Shown: piece after piece, positions 56,926-64,000 of the stretch
Position numbering within the stretch: position 1 is the stretch's first letter
How the letters are laid out: each line of letters starts with the position of its first letter
Assembly: GCF_015533855.1 (NCBI RefSeq)
Contig: NZ_AP024154.1
Coordinates: forward strand, 4,098,501 to 4,162,500
DNA: 64,000 bases
Direction: 5' to 3'
From: Echinicola sp. 20G
GTDB taxonomy: Bacteria > Bacteroidota > Bacteroidia > Cytophagales > Cyclobacteriaceae
Translations under genes and position numbers: made by a program
The notes under the pieces: model-generated
Database searches by the model: none
Seen by the model: the letters and a program-made list of their open reading frames with translations, nothing else
Told to the model about the DNA's origin: nothing

Positions 56926-58908
56926 ATGGCAACAGGTGAAAACGTACAGGCACTCAGAAAAATCCTGGACCTTACACGCAAGGCCAGCATTGCTGTGCTA
57001 TTGGTCCATTTATATTTAGAGCTTCCCATCCTCTTTGACCGATGGGGATTGGTAAAACCACTTTGGGATAACTTTATCCAGGAAATGGGCAACCTGCCAT
57101 TTTTAGGGCAGGCCCTTTATGCCAGGTCCCTGTCACTGGGCCTGCTGCTTATCAGTCTTATGGGAGCCAAGGGGAAAAAAGATGTAAAGGTAAAATGGCC
57201 TTTTCCCTTGCTATGCCTTGTCCTCGGGGGCAGTATCTTTATGTTTTCAAATTATTGGAACAAACTGATCAAGGATACTTTACTCCTAAGTGTGTGTTAT
57301 GGCATTTCCATGGTCATGGGCTATCTGATGGTGCTATGGGGAGGAGGGAGGCTGTCCCGGTTCCTGAAAGACCAAGACAACAAAGGAGTGTTCAACTACG
57401 AAAATGAGACCTTTCCACAAGAGGAAAGAAAATTGGTCAATGAATATTCGGTAAACCTCCCTGCCAAATACCAACTGAAAAACAAGGTTCGAAATAGCTG
57501 GATCAACATCATCAACCCTTTTCGGGCACTGCTGGTGCTGGGAACTCCGGGATCGGGGAAAAGTTACTTTGTGATCCGGCATGTGATCACCCAACATATC
57601 GCCAAGGGGTTTTCCATGTTCGTCTATGATTTTAAATATGATGACCTGTCACGTATTGCCTATAATGCACTGTTGAAAAACAAAAAGGCATACGAAATCC
57701 CTCCCGAGTTTTATACCATCAATTTTGACGACCTTTCCCATAGCCATCGGTGTAACCCATTGGAACCATCCACCATGCTGGACATTACCGATGCCAGCGA
57801 ATCCTCCCGTACCATTATGATGGGACTTAACCGTGAATGGATCAAGAAGCAGGGTGACTTTTTCGTGGAATCCCCCATCAATTTTTTAACTGCCGTCATC
57901 TGGTTTTTGAAACGTTACCAAAAAGGAAAATACTGTACCCTGCCCCATGTCATTGAAATGATGCAGACCGACTATGACAAACTCTTTTCCGTGCTGCGTT
58001 GCGAACCGGAAATAGAGGTGCTGATCAACCCTTTTGTTTCTGCTTACCTCCAAGGTGCTGCCGAACAGTTGGAAGGACAGATTGCCAGTGCCAAGATTAC
58101 CATGGCCAGGCTTTCTTCCCCGCAGCTTTATTATGTGCTTTCTGAAAGTGAATTTACCCTGGATGTCAATAATCCCCAGAAACCCAAAATCGTCTGCATG
58201 GGCAACAATCCCCAAAAACAACAGGTATATGGGGCAGTACTTTCCTTGTATATTTCCAGGATAACCAAATTGGTCAACCAAAAAGGAAAACTCAAATCCA
58301 GCTTGATATTTGACGAGTTTCCTACCATCTATTTCAATGGGATCGATAACCTGATTGCCACTGCCCGTAGCAATAAGGTAGCTACCTGTCTGGGGGTACA
58401 GGACTACAGCCAACTTAAAAAGGACTATGGCCGTGAACAGGCAGAAGTGATCATGAACACGGTAGGCAATATTGTTTCAGGACAGGTATTGGGGGATACG
58501 GCCAAGCAGCTATCGGACCGTTTTGGAAAGATTCGCCAGAGCAGGCAAAGCCGATCGATCAACTCCAACGATACCTCGGTCAGCCATTCCACGCAACTGG
58601 ACCTGGCCGTCCCTCAATCTACTATTGCCTCTTTGTCATCAGGGGAATTCGTGGGGCTGGTAGCGGATACTCCCGATCAGCCCATAGAGCTAAAAGGCTT
58701 CCACTCTAAGATCATCAATGACCATGGGTCAATTAAAAGGGAAGAAGATGGCTATCAGGAAATCCCTGCCTGTAGGACACTGGGCGATAGGGAAGTGATG
58801 GACAACTACAAAAGGATTAAGGCTGAGGTCAATGAACTGGTCGAATCGGAACTGGAACGGATGATGGATAGCCCCGGACTGGCCGGAATGATTATACAGA
58901 AGCGTTGA
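56926..58908 (+). CDS. VirD4/TraG-type coupling protein
   Basis: 660 residues. Two to four N-terminal membrane helices (within about 15-130), then a cytoplasmic P-loop ATPase: Walker A GTPGSGKS (206-213), Walker B LIFDEF (about 460). It moves relaxase-bound DNA to a type IV channel. In mobilizable elements of Bacteroidota the coupling protein follows the relaxase, as here; the channel genes are not in this window. Confidence 0.92.
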   Translation: MATGENVQALRKILDLTRKASIAVLLVHLYLELPILFDRWGLVKPLWDNFIQEMGNLPFLGQALYARSLSLGLLLISLMGAKGKKDVKVKWPFPLLCLVLGGSIFMFSNYWNKLIKDTLLLSVCYGISMVMGYLMVLWGGGRLSRFLKDQDNKGVFNYENETFPQEERKLVNEYSVNLPAKYQLKNKVRNSWINIINPFRALLVLGTPGSGKSYFVIRHVITQHIAKGFSMFVYDFKYDDLSRIAYNALLKNKKAYEIPPEFYTINFDDLSHSHRCNPLEPSTMLDITDASESSRTIMMGLNREWIKKQGDFFVESPINFLTAVIWFLKRYQKGKYCTLPHVIEMMQTDYDKLFSVLRCEPEIEVLINPFVSAYLQGAAEQLEGQIASAKITMARLSSPQLYYVLSESEFTLDVNNPQKPKIVCMGNNPQKQQVYGAVLSLYISRITKLVNQKGKLKSSLIFDEFPTIYFNGIDNLIATARSNKVATCLGVQDYSQLKKDYGREQAEVIMNTVGNIVSGQVLGDTAKQLSDRFGKIRQSRQSRSINSNDTSVSHSTQLDLAVPQSTIASLSSGEFVGLVADTPDQPIELKGFHSKIINDHGSIKREEDGYQEIPACRTLGDREVMDNYKRIKAEVNELVESELERMMDSPGLAGMIIQKR

Positions 58909-58937
58909 ATTGACCGTGACCATGGGGGATGGATATA

Positions 58938-59183
58938 TTACCACGGACACTCCAATAGGGATTCCAGAAGTGGGTTGTCGGAAGAAGAAAAGGTAATGCT
59001 CTCCTCTAGTTTTTCCTGTATGATATAAAATTCCCACAAACCGGATTGAATGCCCTCTTGTGCTTCTTCAATGGAAATATTCCACTTTTCACCATTTTCA
59101 TTTAAGCCACCAATTCTATCTATGGATCCTTTTAAAGGTCCTTTCTCAACCTTATTCACACATTGGATTCTGAGTCTGCGCAT
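58938..59183 (-). CDS. DUF3892-family small protein, 81 aa
   Basis: Short beta-rich protein: LRIQCVNKVEKGPLKGSIDR, IGGLNENGEKWNISIEEAQE, GIQSGLWEFYI matches DUF3892 (..I..IGG....W..s..eA...I..G...fyv). Often carried on mobile elements; role unknown. Opposite strand to the mob genes. Confidence 0.7.
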   Translation of the reverse strand: MRRLRIQCVNKVEKGPLKGSIDRIGGLNENGEKWNISIEEAQEGIQSGLWEFYIIQEKLEESITFSSSDNPLLESLLECPW

Positions 59184-59485
59184 ACTGGAAAAAAGTTTGA
59201 TGGGGCAATATCCGTATGGATTTTAAAACCTCAAAACTTGCCCAGTTAAAATTTTATAAGAAGGGTTTAAGGTTTTGACTCCCAGTTGCAATAATTGATT
59301 TGTATTAATTTCTTATTCAATTCACCAGCTAAGTTAGCCAGTCATGACCCATACTGGACAAGGAACTTCGGCATAAAGCCAACGCCGTATTCCTTGCTGG
59401 TTTATTCCGATCCTCCTTGCCTTTAATGTGCCCTGCTGCCTGGGGATGCTTCATAATCAAAATCATTTACCAAATCGATGTAATT
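59184..59485. other. Leader/intergenic stretch before ardC
   Basis: About 300 bases without a gene but with a hairpin at 59359-59396. Confidence 0.5.
59359..59396 (+). promoter_or_regulatory. Hairpin upstream of ardC
   Basis: CAAGGAA (59359-59365) pairs with TTCCTTG (59390-59396), and inner CGGC (59369-59372) with GCCG (59384-59387). It lies about 90 bases before the ArdC start on the mobile element. A single-strand promoter, an oriT-type fold or an RNA leader are all possible; role inferred. Confidence 0.4.
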
Positions 59486-60391
59486 ATGAAGCGTTCAAAA
59501 AGGAATTCCGGAAAAGATGTTTACCAGATCGTCAATGAAAGGATCATGGCCAGTTTGGAAAAGGGAACTATCCCTTGGAAGAGGCCTTGGTCTATTATGG
59601 GACTGCCCAAGAATTACCTGTCAGGAAAAGTGTATAAAGGGATCAACCTTTGGCTCCTACTAAGCTGTAGCTATGGCAACCCCTATTACCTGACCTTCAA
59701 GCAAGCGGAAAGTCTGGGAGGAAAGGTAAGAAAGGGTACCAAGTCCATTCCAGTAGTATATTGGAACTTTGTCTTTAAACATAAGGAAACTGGAAAAAAA
59801 CTTACTGAACAGGAAGCCAGAAAATTGCCCAAAGGACTGGTAGACAGACGGGCCTTTCTTAAATATTATAATGTGTTCAATATCTCCGATGTGGAAGGGG
59901 TGGATTGGAAACTTCCTGAAACGAGTTCCAAACCGTCTTTCAAGCCGATCAAAGCTTGTGAGGATATATTGAAAAATGCCCCTGATCTTCCGGAGATTAA
60001 ATATGGTGAGGCACAGGCCTATTATTATCCTGCAAAAGACTATATCAACATGCCTGCTAAAGAGCTGTTCAAAAGTGAAGGACACTATTACCAAACGCTC
60101 TTCCACGAATTGGTGCATTCGACTGGCCATCAGAAAAGATTGGATCGTAAAGAGCTATGGGACACAAACGGAAATGATGAAAGTTCCTACAGTAGGGAAG
60201 AACTGACCGCAGAGATGGGCGCCAGCTATTTGAGCAATCTATGCGGGATATGGGAAGAAGCGCAACAGGAAAATTCATCAGCCTACATTCAGCATTGGTT
60301 GGGACAGCTGAAAAAGGACAAACGCCTATTGGTGGAATCAGCTGCCAAAGCCCAGAAAGCGGTGGATTACCTGACCAACAGAACGGATTAA
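59486..60391 (+). CDS. ArdC-like antirestriction / zincin protein
   Basis: 301 residues. N-terminal ssDNA-binding DUF1738-type domain (DVYQIVNERIMASLEKGTIP, PWKRPWSIMGLPKNYLSGK) and a C-terminal zincin with HELVHSTGHQKRLDR (207-221) and downstream EMGASY. ArdC coats incoming single strands and hinders host restriction during conjugation. Start MKRSKRNSG chosen; an upstream in-frame ATG would add an unlikely 23-residue leader. Confidence 0.9.
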   Translation: MKRSKRNSGKDVYQIVNERIMASLEKGTIPWKRPWSIMGLPKNYLSGKVYKGINLWLLLSCSYGNPYYLTFKQAESLGGKVRKGTKSIPVVYWNFVFKHKETGKKLTEQEARKLPKGLVDRRAFLKYYNVFNISDVEGVDWKLPETSSKPSFKPIKACEDILKNAPDLPEIKYGEAQAYYYPAKDYINMPAKELFKSEGHYYQTLFHELVHSTGHQKRLDRKELWDTNGNDESSYSREELTAEMGASYLSNLCGIWEEAQQENSSAYIQHWLGQLKKDKRLLVESAAKAQKAVDYLTNRTD

Positions 60392-60394
60392 AAC

Positions 60395-60419
60395 AAAAAA
60401 GGGGAAATTCCCCTTTTTT
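60395..60419 (+). terminator. Intrinsic terminator after ardC
   Basis: AAAAAAGGGGAA-ATTCCCCTTTTTT, strong GC stem with T-run directly after the ArdC stop; symmetrical, so could serve the convergent H1-like gene too. Confidence 0.85.
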
Positions 60420-60429
60420 GCTCATGAGA

Positions 60430-60609
60430 CTATTTCTCCTTGTTCTTGATTTCCTGTACTTCGGTACGGATCTCCTGGGCCATGGTCTTTAAGGACTGCA
60501 TGCCATTTCTGACCCTGGTTCCGGCAGCCTTGTTGCCCTGATCATAAAACTTGGTGAAATCGGACTCCAAAGAATCCACGAGTGCTTTTAATTCTGAAAA
60601 TTTACTCAT
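60430..60609 (-). CDS. Histone H1-like small protein, 59 aa
   Basis: MSKFSELKALVDSLESDFTK opens a 59-residue helical protein with FYDQGNKAAGTRVRNGMQSL and a lysine-rich end. It matches the Bacteroidota protein commonly annotated as histone H1 (FTKFYEQGN.AAGTRVRKGMQ.LK.LAQ.IR). Possible nucleoid or accessory DNA-binding factor of the mobile element. Convergent with ardC across the terminator. Confidence 0.8.
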   Translation of the reverse strand: MSKFSELKALVDSLESDFTKFYDQGNKAAGTRVRNGMQSLKTMAQEIRTEVQEIKNKEK

Positions 60610-60693
60610 CTTTAAAGTGTTTGTAGTATAAATAAGTTGATGGTTCCAAAAGTACCCAAAGGGAATGCCAAATTACTTCAATAGCTTAAGTTT

Positions 60694-60936
60694 CTAGGCT
60701 GTTTTTTGCTTGGCCATGCTCCATGAGACAATAAGAGAAGCCTTTTTATTGAGGTGCTTTGAAAAATCAATGAATATTGGATTGTCTTTAGATGTTCTCA
60801 GTACAATCCAATCACTTCCCTCAGCCTCAATAATACTTCCTGATAGATCCTCTTTGGTGTTGCCAAATCCATTGCAATAATGGTCTTGAATAATTATTCC
60901 AACGTGGGTCATATTGTTATCGTATGGTTCAAACAT
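60694..60936 (-). CDS. Hypothetical protein, 80 aa
   Basis: Soluble beta-rich protein (IIEAEGSDWIVLRTSKDNP) without a recognised family. Accessory position in the mobile element. Function unknown. Confidence 0.5.
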   Translation of the reverse strand: MFEPYDNNMTHVGIIIQDHYCNGFGNTKEDLSGSIIEAEGSDWIVLRTSKDNPIFIDFSKHLNKKASLIVSWSMAKQKTA

Positions 60937-61167
60937 ATGAAAAGTTGACTTATCATCATAAAGATAATTGATAACAAATTGGGCACAAGCACTATTATCA
61001 TTAGTGTTATTGATGATATCTTATTAATTATACTGTAACCCTGTGCTTTTATATGTTTACCTTGTTATTGTTTCATTGATGATTTGGACTTATGGAAGGC
61101 TAAGTAATAGATTTACAATTTATAATTTAAATAAGTCATATAATTGAAACCTTTAGCGCAAGCAAGA

Positions 61168-61623
61168 ATGAGGAGGAAGGACATAAAGAATAAGCTTGCA
61201 TCTAATTTTACGGAGCTTAAAAGAAGAGCTCCGACAGGAGTGGAAAATAAAGATTTGAATATTTTGGTAAGTATATTAACGCAACCAAAACAATCTATTA
61301 TTGTAAAAATCCCCGAAAATTACCAAACAGTACATTCAGCTTTGGGGCAGGGAGACTTTTATTTTGGATATTCTACTATGGAATCAAAGCAATTTTATTG
61401 GGCGGCTATCTATCAATTTTTAGATCGGTATATTTTGGTTTTTTCCAGTTCGGATAAAGAAAAAATAAACATTCATTTTTTTCAGGATTGGGAGCTTCAG
61501 TGGCCGTTTGTTAAATCCGGCCTTGAACATTTAAACTTTTGGCAGCTCTTTGAGAAAGAACTCATTAGTTATAAAAACACCCTGCAAAACAATAGTAAGG
61601 TTAAAAAAGACCATAGATTATAA
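61168..61623 (+). CDS. Hypothetical protein, about 151 aa
   Basis: MRRKDIKNKLASNFTELKRR start preferred (a TTG start eight codons earlier is possible). A basic N-terminus is followed by an aromatic-rich middle (GQGDFYFGYSTMESKQFYWA). Not recognised. Overlaps the convergent membrane gene tail to tail by 23 bases. Confidence 0.5.
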   Translation: MRRKDIKNKLASNFTELKRRAPTGVENKDLNILVSILTQPKQSIIVKIPENYQTVHSALGQGDFYFGYSTMESKQFYWAAIYQFLDRYILVFSSSDKEKINIHFFQDWELQWPFVKSGLEHLNFWQLFEKELISYKNTLQNNSKVKKDHRL

Positions 61624-61972
61624 AAAAATAAAGAAGTAATAGGGATATGGATATGAAGCCATAAAATGCTGATGAAAAAGAGAATATAAAATTCTTCAAC
61701 CAAGAGTTATACTTAAATTCTTTTACGTTAAAGGCATATCGAGATAAATTGGTTTTTGAATGGTTATTGTAAGAATAAAGATTATGTCTTTCAATAAATA
61801 ACACCTCCAATCCCCATGCAATAAAAGTAAACAGCACTGCAGCTAATAGGTTGTTGGGATTAAAATTATAAGAGGTTATAAGAATGGAAAAGACGACAAT
61901 TCCTAAAATGGTTGTTTTTATTATTGTCGATGTAGGTTTGTCTCTCAATATAACTTCTTTCTTAGGTTTCAT
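61601..61972 (-). CDS. Hypothetical membrane protein, 123 aa
   Basis: About three hydrophobic segments (TTILGIVVFSILITSYNF, LLAAVLFTFIAWGLEVLFI, FYGFISISLLLLYFFIIYG). No family recognised. Tail-to-tail overlap with the previous gene. Confidence 0.5.
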   Translation of the reverse strand: MKPKKEVILRDKPTSTIIKTTILGIVVFSILITSYNFNPNNLLAAVLFTFIAWGLEVLFIERHNLYSYNNHSKTNLSRYAFNVKEFKYNSWLKNFIFSFSSAFYGFISISLLLLYFFIIYGLF

Positions 61973-62155
61973 CGTGGTTATTTTGCAGGATATTATACAA
62001 CCACAATTTAGTTTAAGGAAACAATTGATGAAATACCCCTTTTGGGGTATTTTAATATGTAAAGAATAAATATTCGCTGTTACATCCTGTCTTTTTCTTA
62101 ACGGTTGATATAGGTTGATAAAATGTGTAGGGCTAAAATCAATGGAAAAAACCCT

Positions 62156-62908
62156 TTATACATATAGCTCTTCACTTAGTTCAGGGTATTCCACAGGTTC
62201 CATCACCTCTTCTACATTGGGATTTTCATTTCTGGAAGTGATCAGCTTACTGATGGTATGGAAGGCCATTTTTTTCTGGTCATAGGGACTCATCAATGCG
62301 GCGATATCCTCTTCCTTGAGTTCGGGAGAAATCCAGTCCAGCGCGATGTCATCCTGAAGGATCAGGGGCATGCGTTTTTTGCTGTTGTGGATCTTGGCCA
62401 TGATGGGATTGGCCGCAGTGGTAATGATCGAGGCGGTATTCCTGATCTCTCCGGTCTCCTTGTCAGTCCATTCTTCCCAAATGCCTCCCAACGAAAAGAA
62501 GGGCCTGACCTTTGGATAAATATAATGGGGGTATTTCTTGCCCTTATGGTCCATCCATTCATAAAAACCGGCAACAGGGATCAGGCACCGCTTTTTCTTG
62601 ATCGGGCTCCTGAAAGAAGGCAGTTTGAAGATGGTTTCGGATTTGGCATTGAGGGTTTTCTTGGCTATGTCATCGGCCTGTTCGGAGGTTTTGGTCCAGA
62701 ATGGGATCAGCCCCCAGTTGAATTCCTGCAACTTTGATGGCTCGCTATCTGCCAGCACAATGAGCTTGGGGTGGGCAAAGCCCTTGAGCAGGTACCGATG
62801 GACATGTGGGGAACTCCCTCTACTGATGTATTTGGCATCCACTCCATATTCCTCTTCCAGAGCTTTGGCCTCTTCCTCACTGAATTCCTGGTTGACATTG
62901 TAACACAT
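62156..62908 (-). CDS. SOS response-associated peptidase (SRAP/YedK/HMCES)
   Basis: SRAP protein that crosslinks through Cys2 to abasic sites in single-stranded DNA to shield them. MCYNV start, Cys2 exposed after Met removal, PVAGFYEW with the catalytic Glu and the MAKIHNSKKRMPLIL His segment. 250 residues, complete. Its place beside a LexA/CI-like regulator suggests damage control during transfer. Confidence 0.92.
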   Translation of the reverse strand: MCYNVNQEFSEEEAKALEEEYGVDAKYISRGSSPHVHRYLLKGFAHPKLIVLADSEPSKLQEFNWGLIPFWTKTSEQADDIAKKTLNAKSETIFKLPSFRSPIKKKRCLIPVAGFYEWMDHKGKKYPHYIYPKVRPFFSLGGIWEEWTDKETGEIRNTASIITTAANPIMAKIHNSKKRMPLILQDDIALDWISPELKEEDIAALMSPYDQKKMAFHTISKLITSRNENPNVEEVMEPVEYPELSEELYV

Positions 62909-63004
62909 GGCAAGAACATTTGTTTTGACCTATTTAATTTAATAAATTAAGTCATCACTTAAAGTCTTTGAAGCCAATTATTTAAGGAACTTAAGCGATG
63001 CCCA

Positions 63005-63820
63005 TCAATTTTTGACGTTGTTCAACGCATGGAGCGTTGCTTTGATTTCCCTGACATCCCTGCCCACCTGTTCCAAAGAACTCATTGGGCCGGGGATGTC
63101 CTCTGTAAAATAGCTGTGGAATTTCCATACCTCCAGCACTTCCATCACATCCACTTCATAGGGTTCATATAGGGTGTTGAGCGATTCCAACAACAGGCTT
63201 TTGCTTTCCTTGATCCTGTAGCTGGCCAGCTTGAAGCTGATGCCTTCCTCCTTGGTCACCACAATGCATGGTGTCCTTTCCTTGATATGGGTCCAGTCCT
63301 GTAAAAACTCCCCGATCACCAGTGCCCCTTCCGGTACAGGCAACATGGAATCGCCCTCGGTGGGAAACATCCTGTATTTTCGGTTGGGGTCCAGCTGGGG
63401 AAGGTGGAACACGGGCAGCCTGCTGATAAAGCCCGGATCACTGTATCCTGCCAAATATCCTGCCTTCGCCTTTACGGGTACCAGTTCCACATTCTCCCTG
63501 TTGTCGGAATCCACCGTGGTGGCAAGGATACGGATACTGCCCCCTTTAAGGTACACGTCATTGCCTGCCTCCAGGTCCCTTATTTTTAACTCGGAAAGCT
63601 TGGAGAGGTCCACCTTGACCAAGCTGTCTATGCTCATCCTGAAGAAGTCTGCAAACAGGACCATGTCGGCCATGGGAGGGTTCTTGACATGCCCATTTTC
63701 ATGGGTGTTTACTTTCGGCCGGGAAATGTTTAACTTTTCGGCCAGTTCCATCTGGCTCATTTTCTTTCGCTTACGCAGGAATTTTATATTGGAAGACCAA
63801 AAAAGGATTGGGTTGCTCAT
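63005..63820 (-). CDS. LexA/CI-like regulator (XRE HTH + S24 peptidase)
   Basis: An N-terminal XRE helix-turn-helix (about 10-65; MSQMELAEKLNISRPKVNTH) joined to an S24/LexA-type self-cleaving domain: cleavage site Ala120-Gly121 (VKAKAGYLAGY), nucleophile Ser158 (PTEGDSMLPVPEGAL) and Lys197 (GISFKL). Probably holds the mobile element's genes silent until damage triggers self-cleavage. The SRAP gene is 96 bases downstream on the same strand. Confidence 0.88.
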   Translation of the reverse strand: MSNPILFWSSNIKFLRKRKKMSQMELAEKLNISRPKVNTHENGHVKNPPMADMVLFADFFRMSIDSLVKVDLSKLSELKIRDLEAGNDVYLKGGSIRILATTVDSDNRENVELVPVKAKAGYLAGYSDPGFISRLPVFHLPQLDPNRKYRMFPTEGDSMLPVPEGALVIGEFLQDWTHIKERTPCIVVTKEEGISFKLASYRIKESKSLLLESLNTLYEPYEVDVMEVLEVWKFHSYFTEDIPGPMSSLEQVGRDVREIKATLHALNNVKN

Positions 63821-64000
63821 AATTAATTAACTTAACTGCAATTATTGTCAGCGCTTACGCTAAACATAGTGCCAAATTTTGATTAGTAATTGGGTTAATG
63901 AATTTTATTGTTTTAATCAGGCTTTATCAAATGATTTTTTAAATTTCCTTATAATGATTATTGTCAAAATTATCTTCATCAATTACGGCGTTGGCCTTGT

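Overview
The window reads as chromosomal DNA of a Bacteroidota bacterium, most likely a Cytophagales/Cyclobacteriaceae-type marine or soil polysaccharide degrader. This rests on a TonB receptor with a carboxypeptidase-regulatory-like N-terminus, 7TMR-DISM sensing, Bacteroidota-type mobilization genes, CsbD-like and H1-like small proteins, AT-rich intergenic DNA and few strong Shine-Dalgarno sites. Genus assignment is inference; no rRNA or intact tRNA is present.

Layout. (1) 1-8.5 kb: xylan cluster with a GH3 beta-xylosidase-like enzyme (cut by the window edge), a GH10 xylanase, a GH43 lipoprotein and a CE1-like esterase whose catalytic Ser and His are both replaced. Inside it, divergent from the xylanase, lies a seven-TM receptor (7TMR-DISM) whose output domain looks like the zinc-ribbon/helical DNA-binding part of an IS1595-family transposase. 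This is the most unusual object here, because a real IS1595 transposase lies 7 kb away for comparison. (2) 9.1-12.7 kb: mobile debris with a tRNA-Asn-like 3' remnant, a truncated winged-helix gene, an integrase broken by one amber codon, a structured dispersed repeat and an IS1595-family element with recognisable inverted repeats. (3) 12.9-18.0 kb: pectin-type cluster with two DUF1593 (Sde182-like) proteins flanking a PL1-type pectate lyase, and a divergent AraC regulator. (4) 18.0-23.0 kb: defence/toxin-like accessory region with a Fic N-terminal remnant, a complete class II Fic protein with an operator-like repeat array, a second copy of the structured repeat, a decayed Cap15-like CBASS effector and a stand-alone RelA/SpoT-domain protein.

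(5) 23-43 kb: stress and envelope region with two paralogous fatty-acid desaturases, a cold-shock protein, an AraC regulator and a glycan module (PIG-L deacetylase, GT4, GH100-like glycosidase, GT4 fused to a helical-toroid domain, GT4, GH130 phosphorylase). A row of tiny proteins, a MITE-like hairpin element, a Kef-type antiporter and a transglutaminase-like protein follow. (6) 43.6-47.6 kb: housekeeping genes (HxlR, MBL-fold hydrolase, ThiE, ketopantoate reductase, AraC). (7) 47.8-54.1 kb: an ECF sigma / short anti-sigma / TonB receptor / DUF4374 / PepSY operon, probably siderophore-iron uptake. (8) 54.4-64 kb: one end of a mobilizable or conjugative element: a ParE toxin relic with a GAA microsatellite, MobC, relaxase, coupling protein, DUF3892, ArdC, an H1-like protein, two hypotheticals, an SRAP-family DNA-damage protein and a LexA/CI-like regulator.
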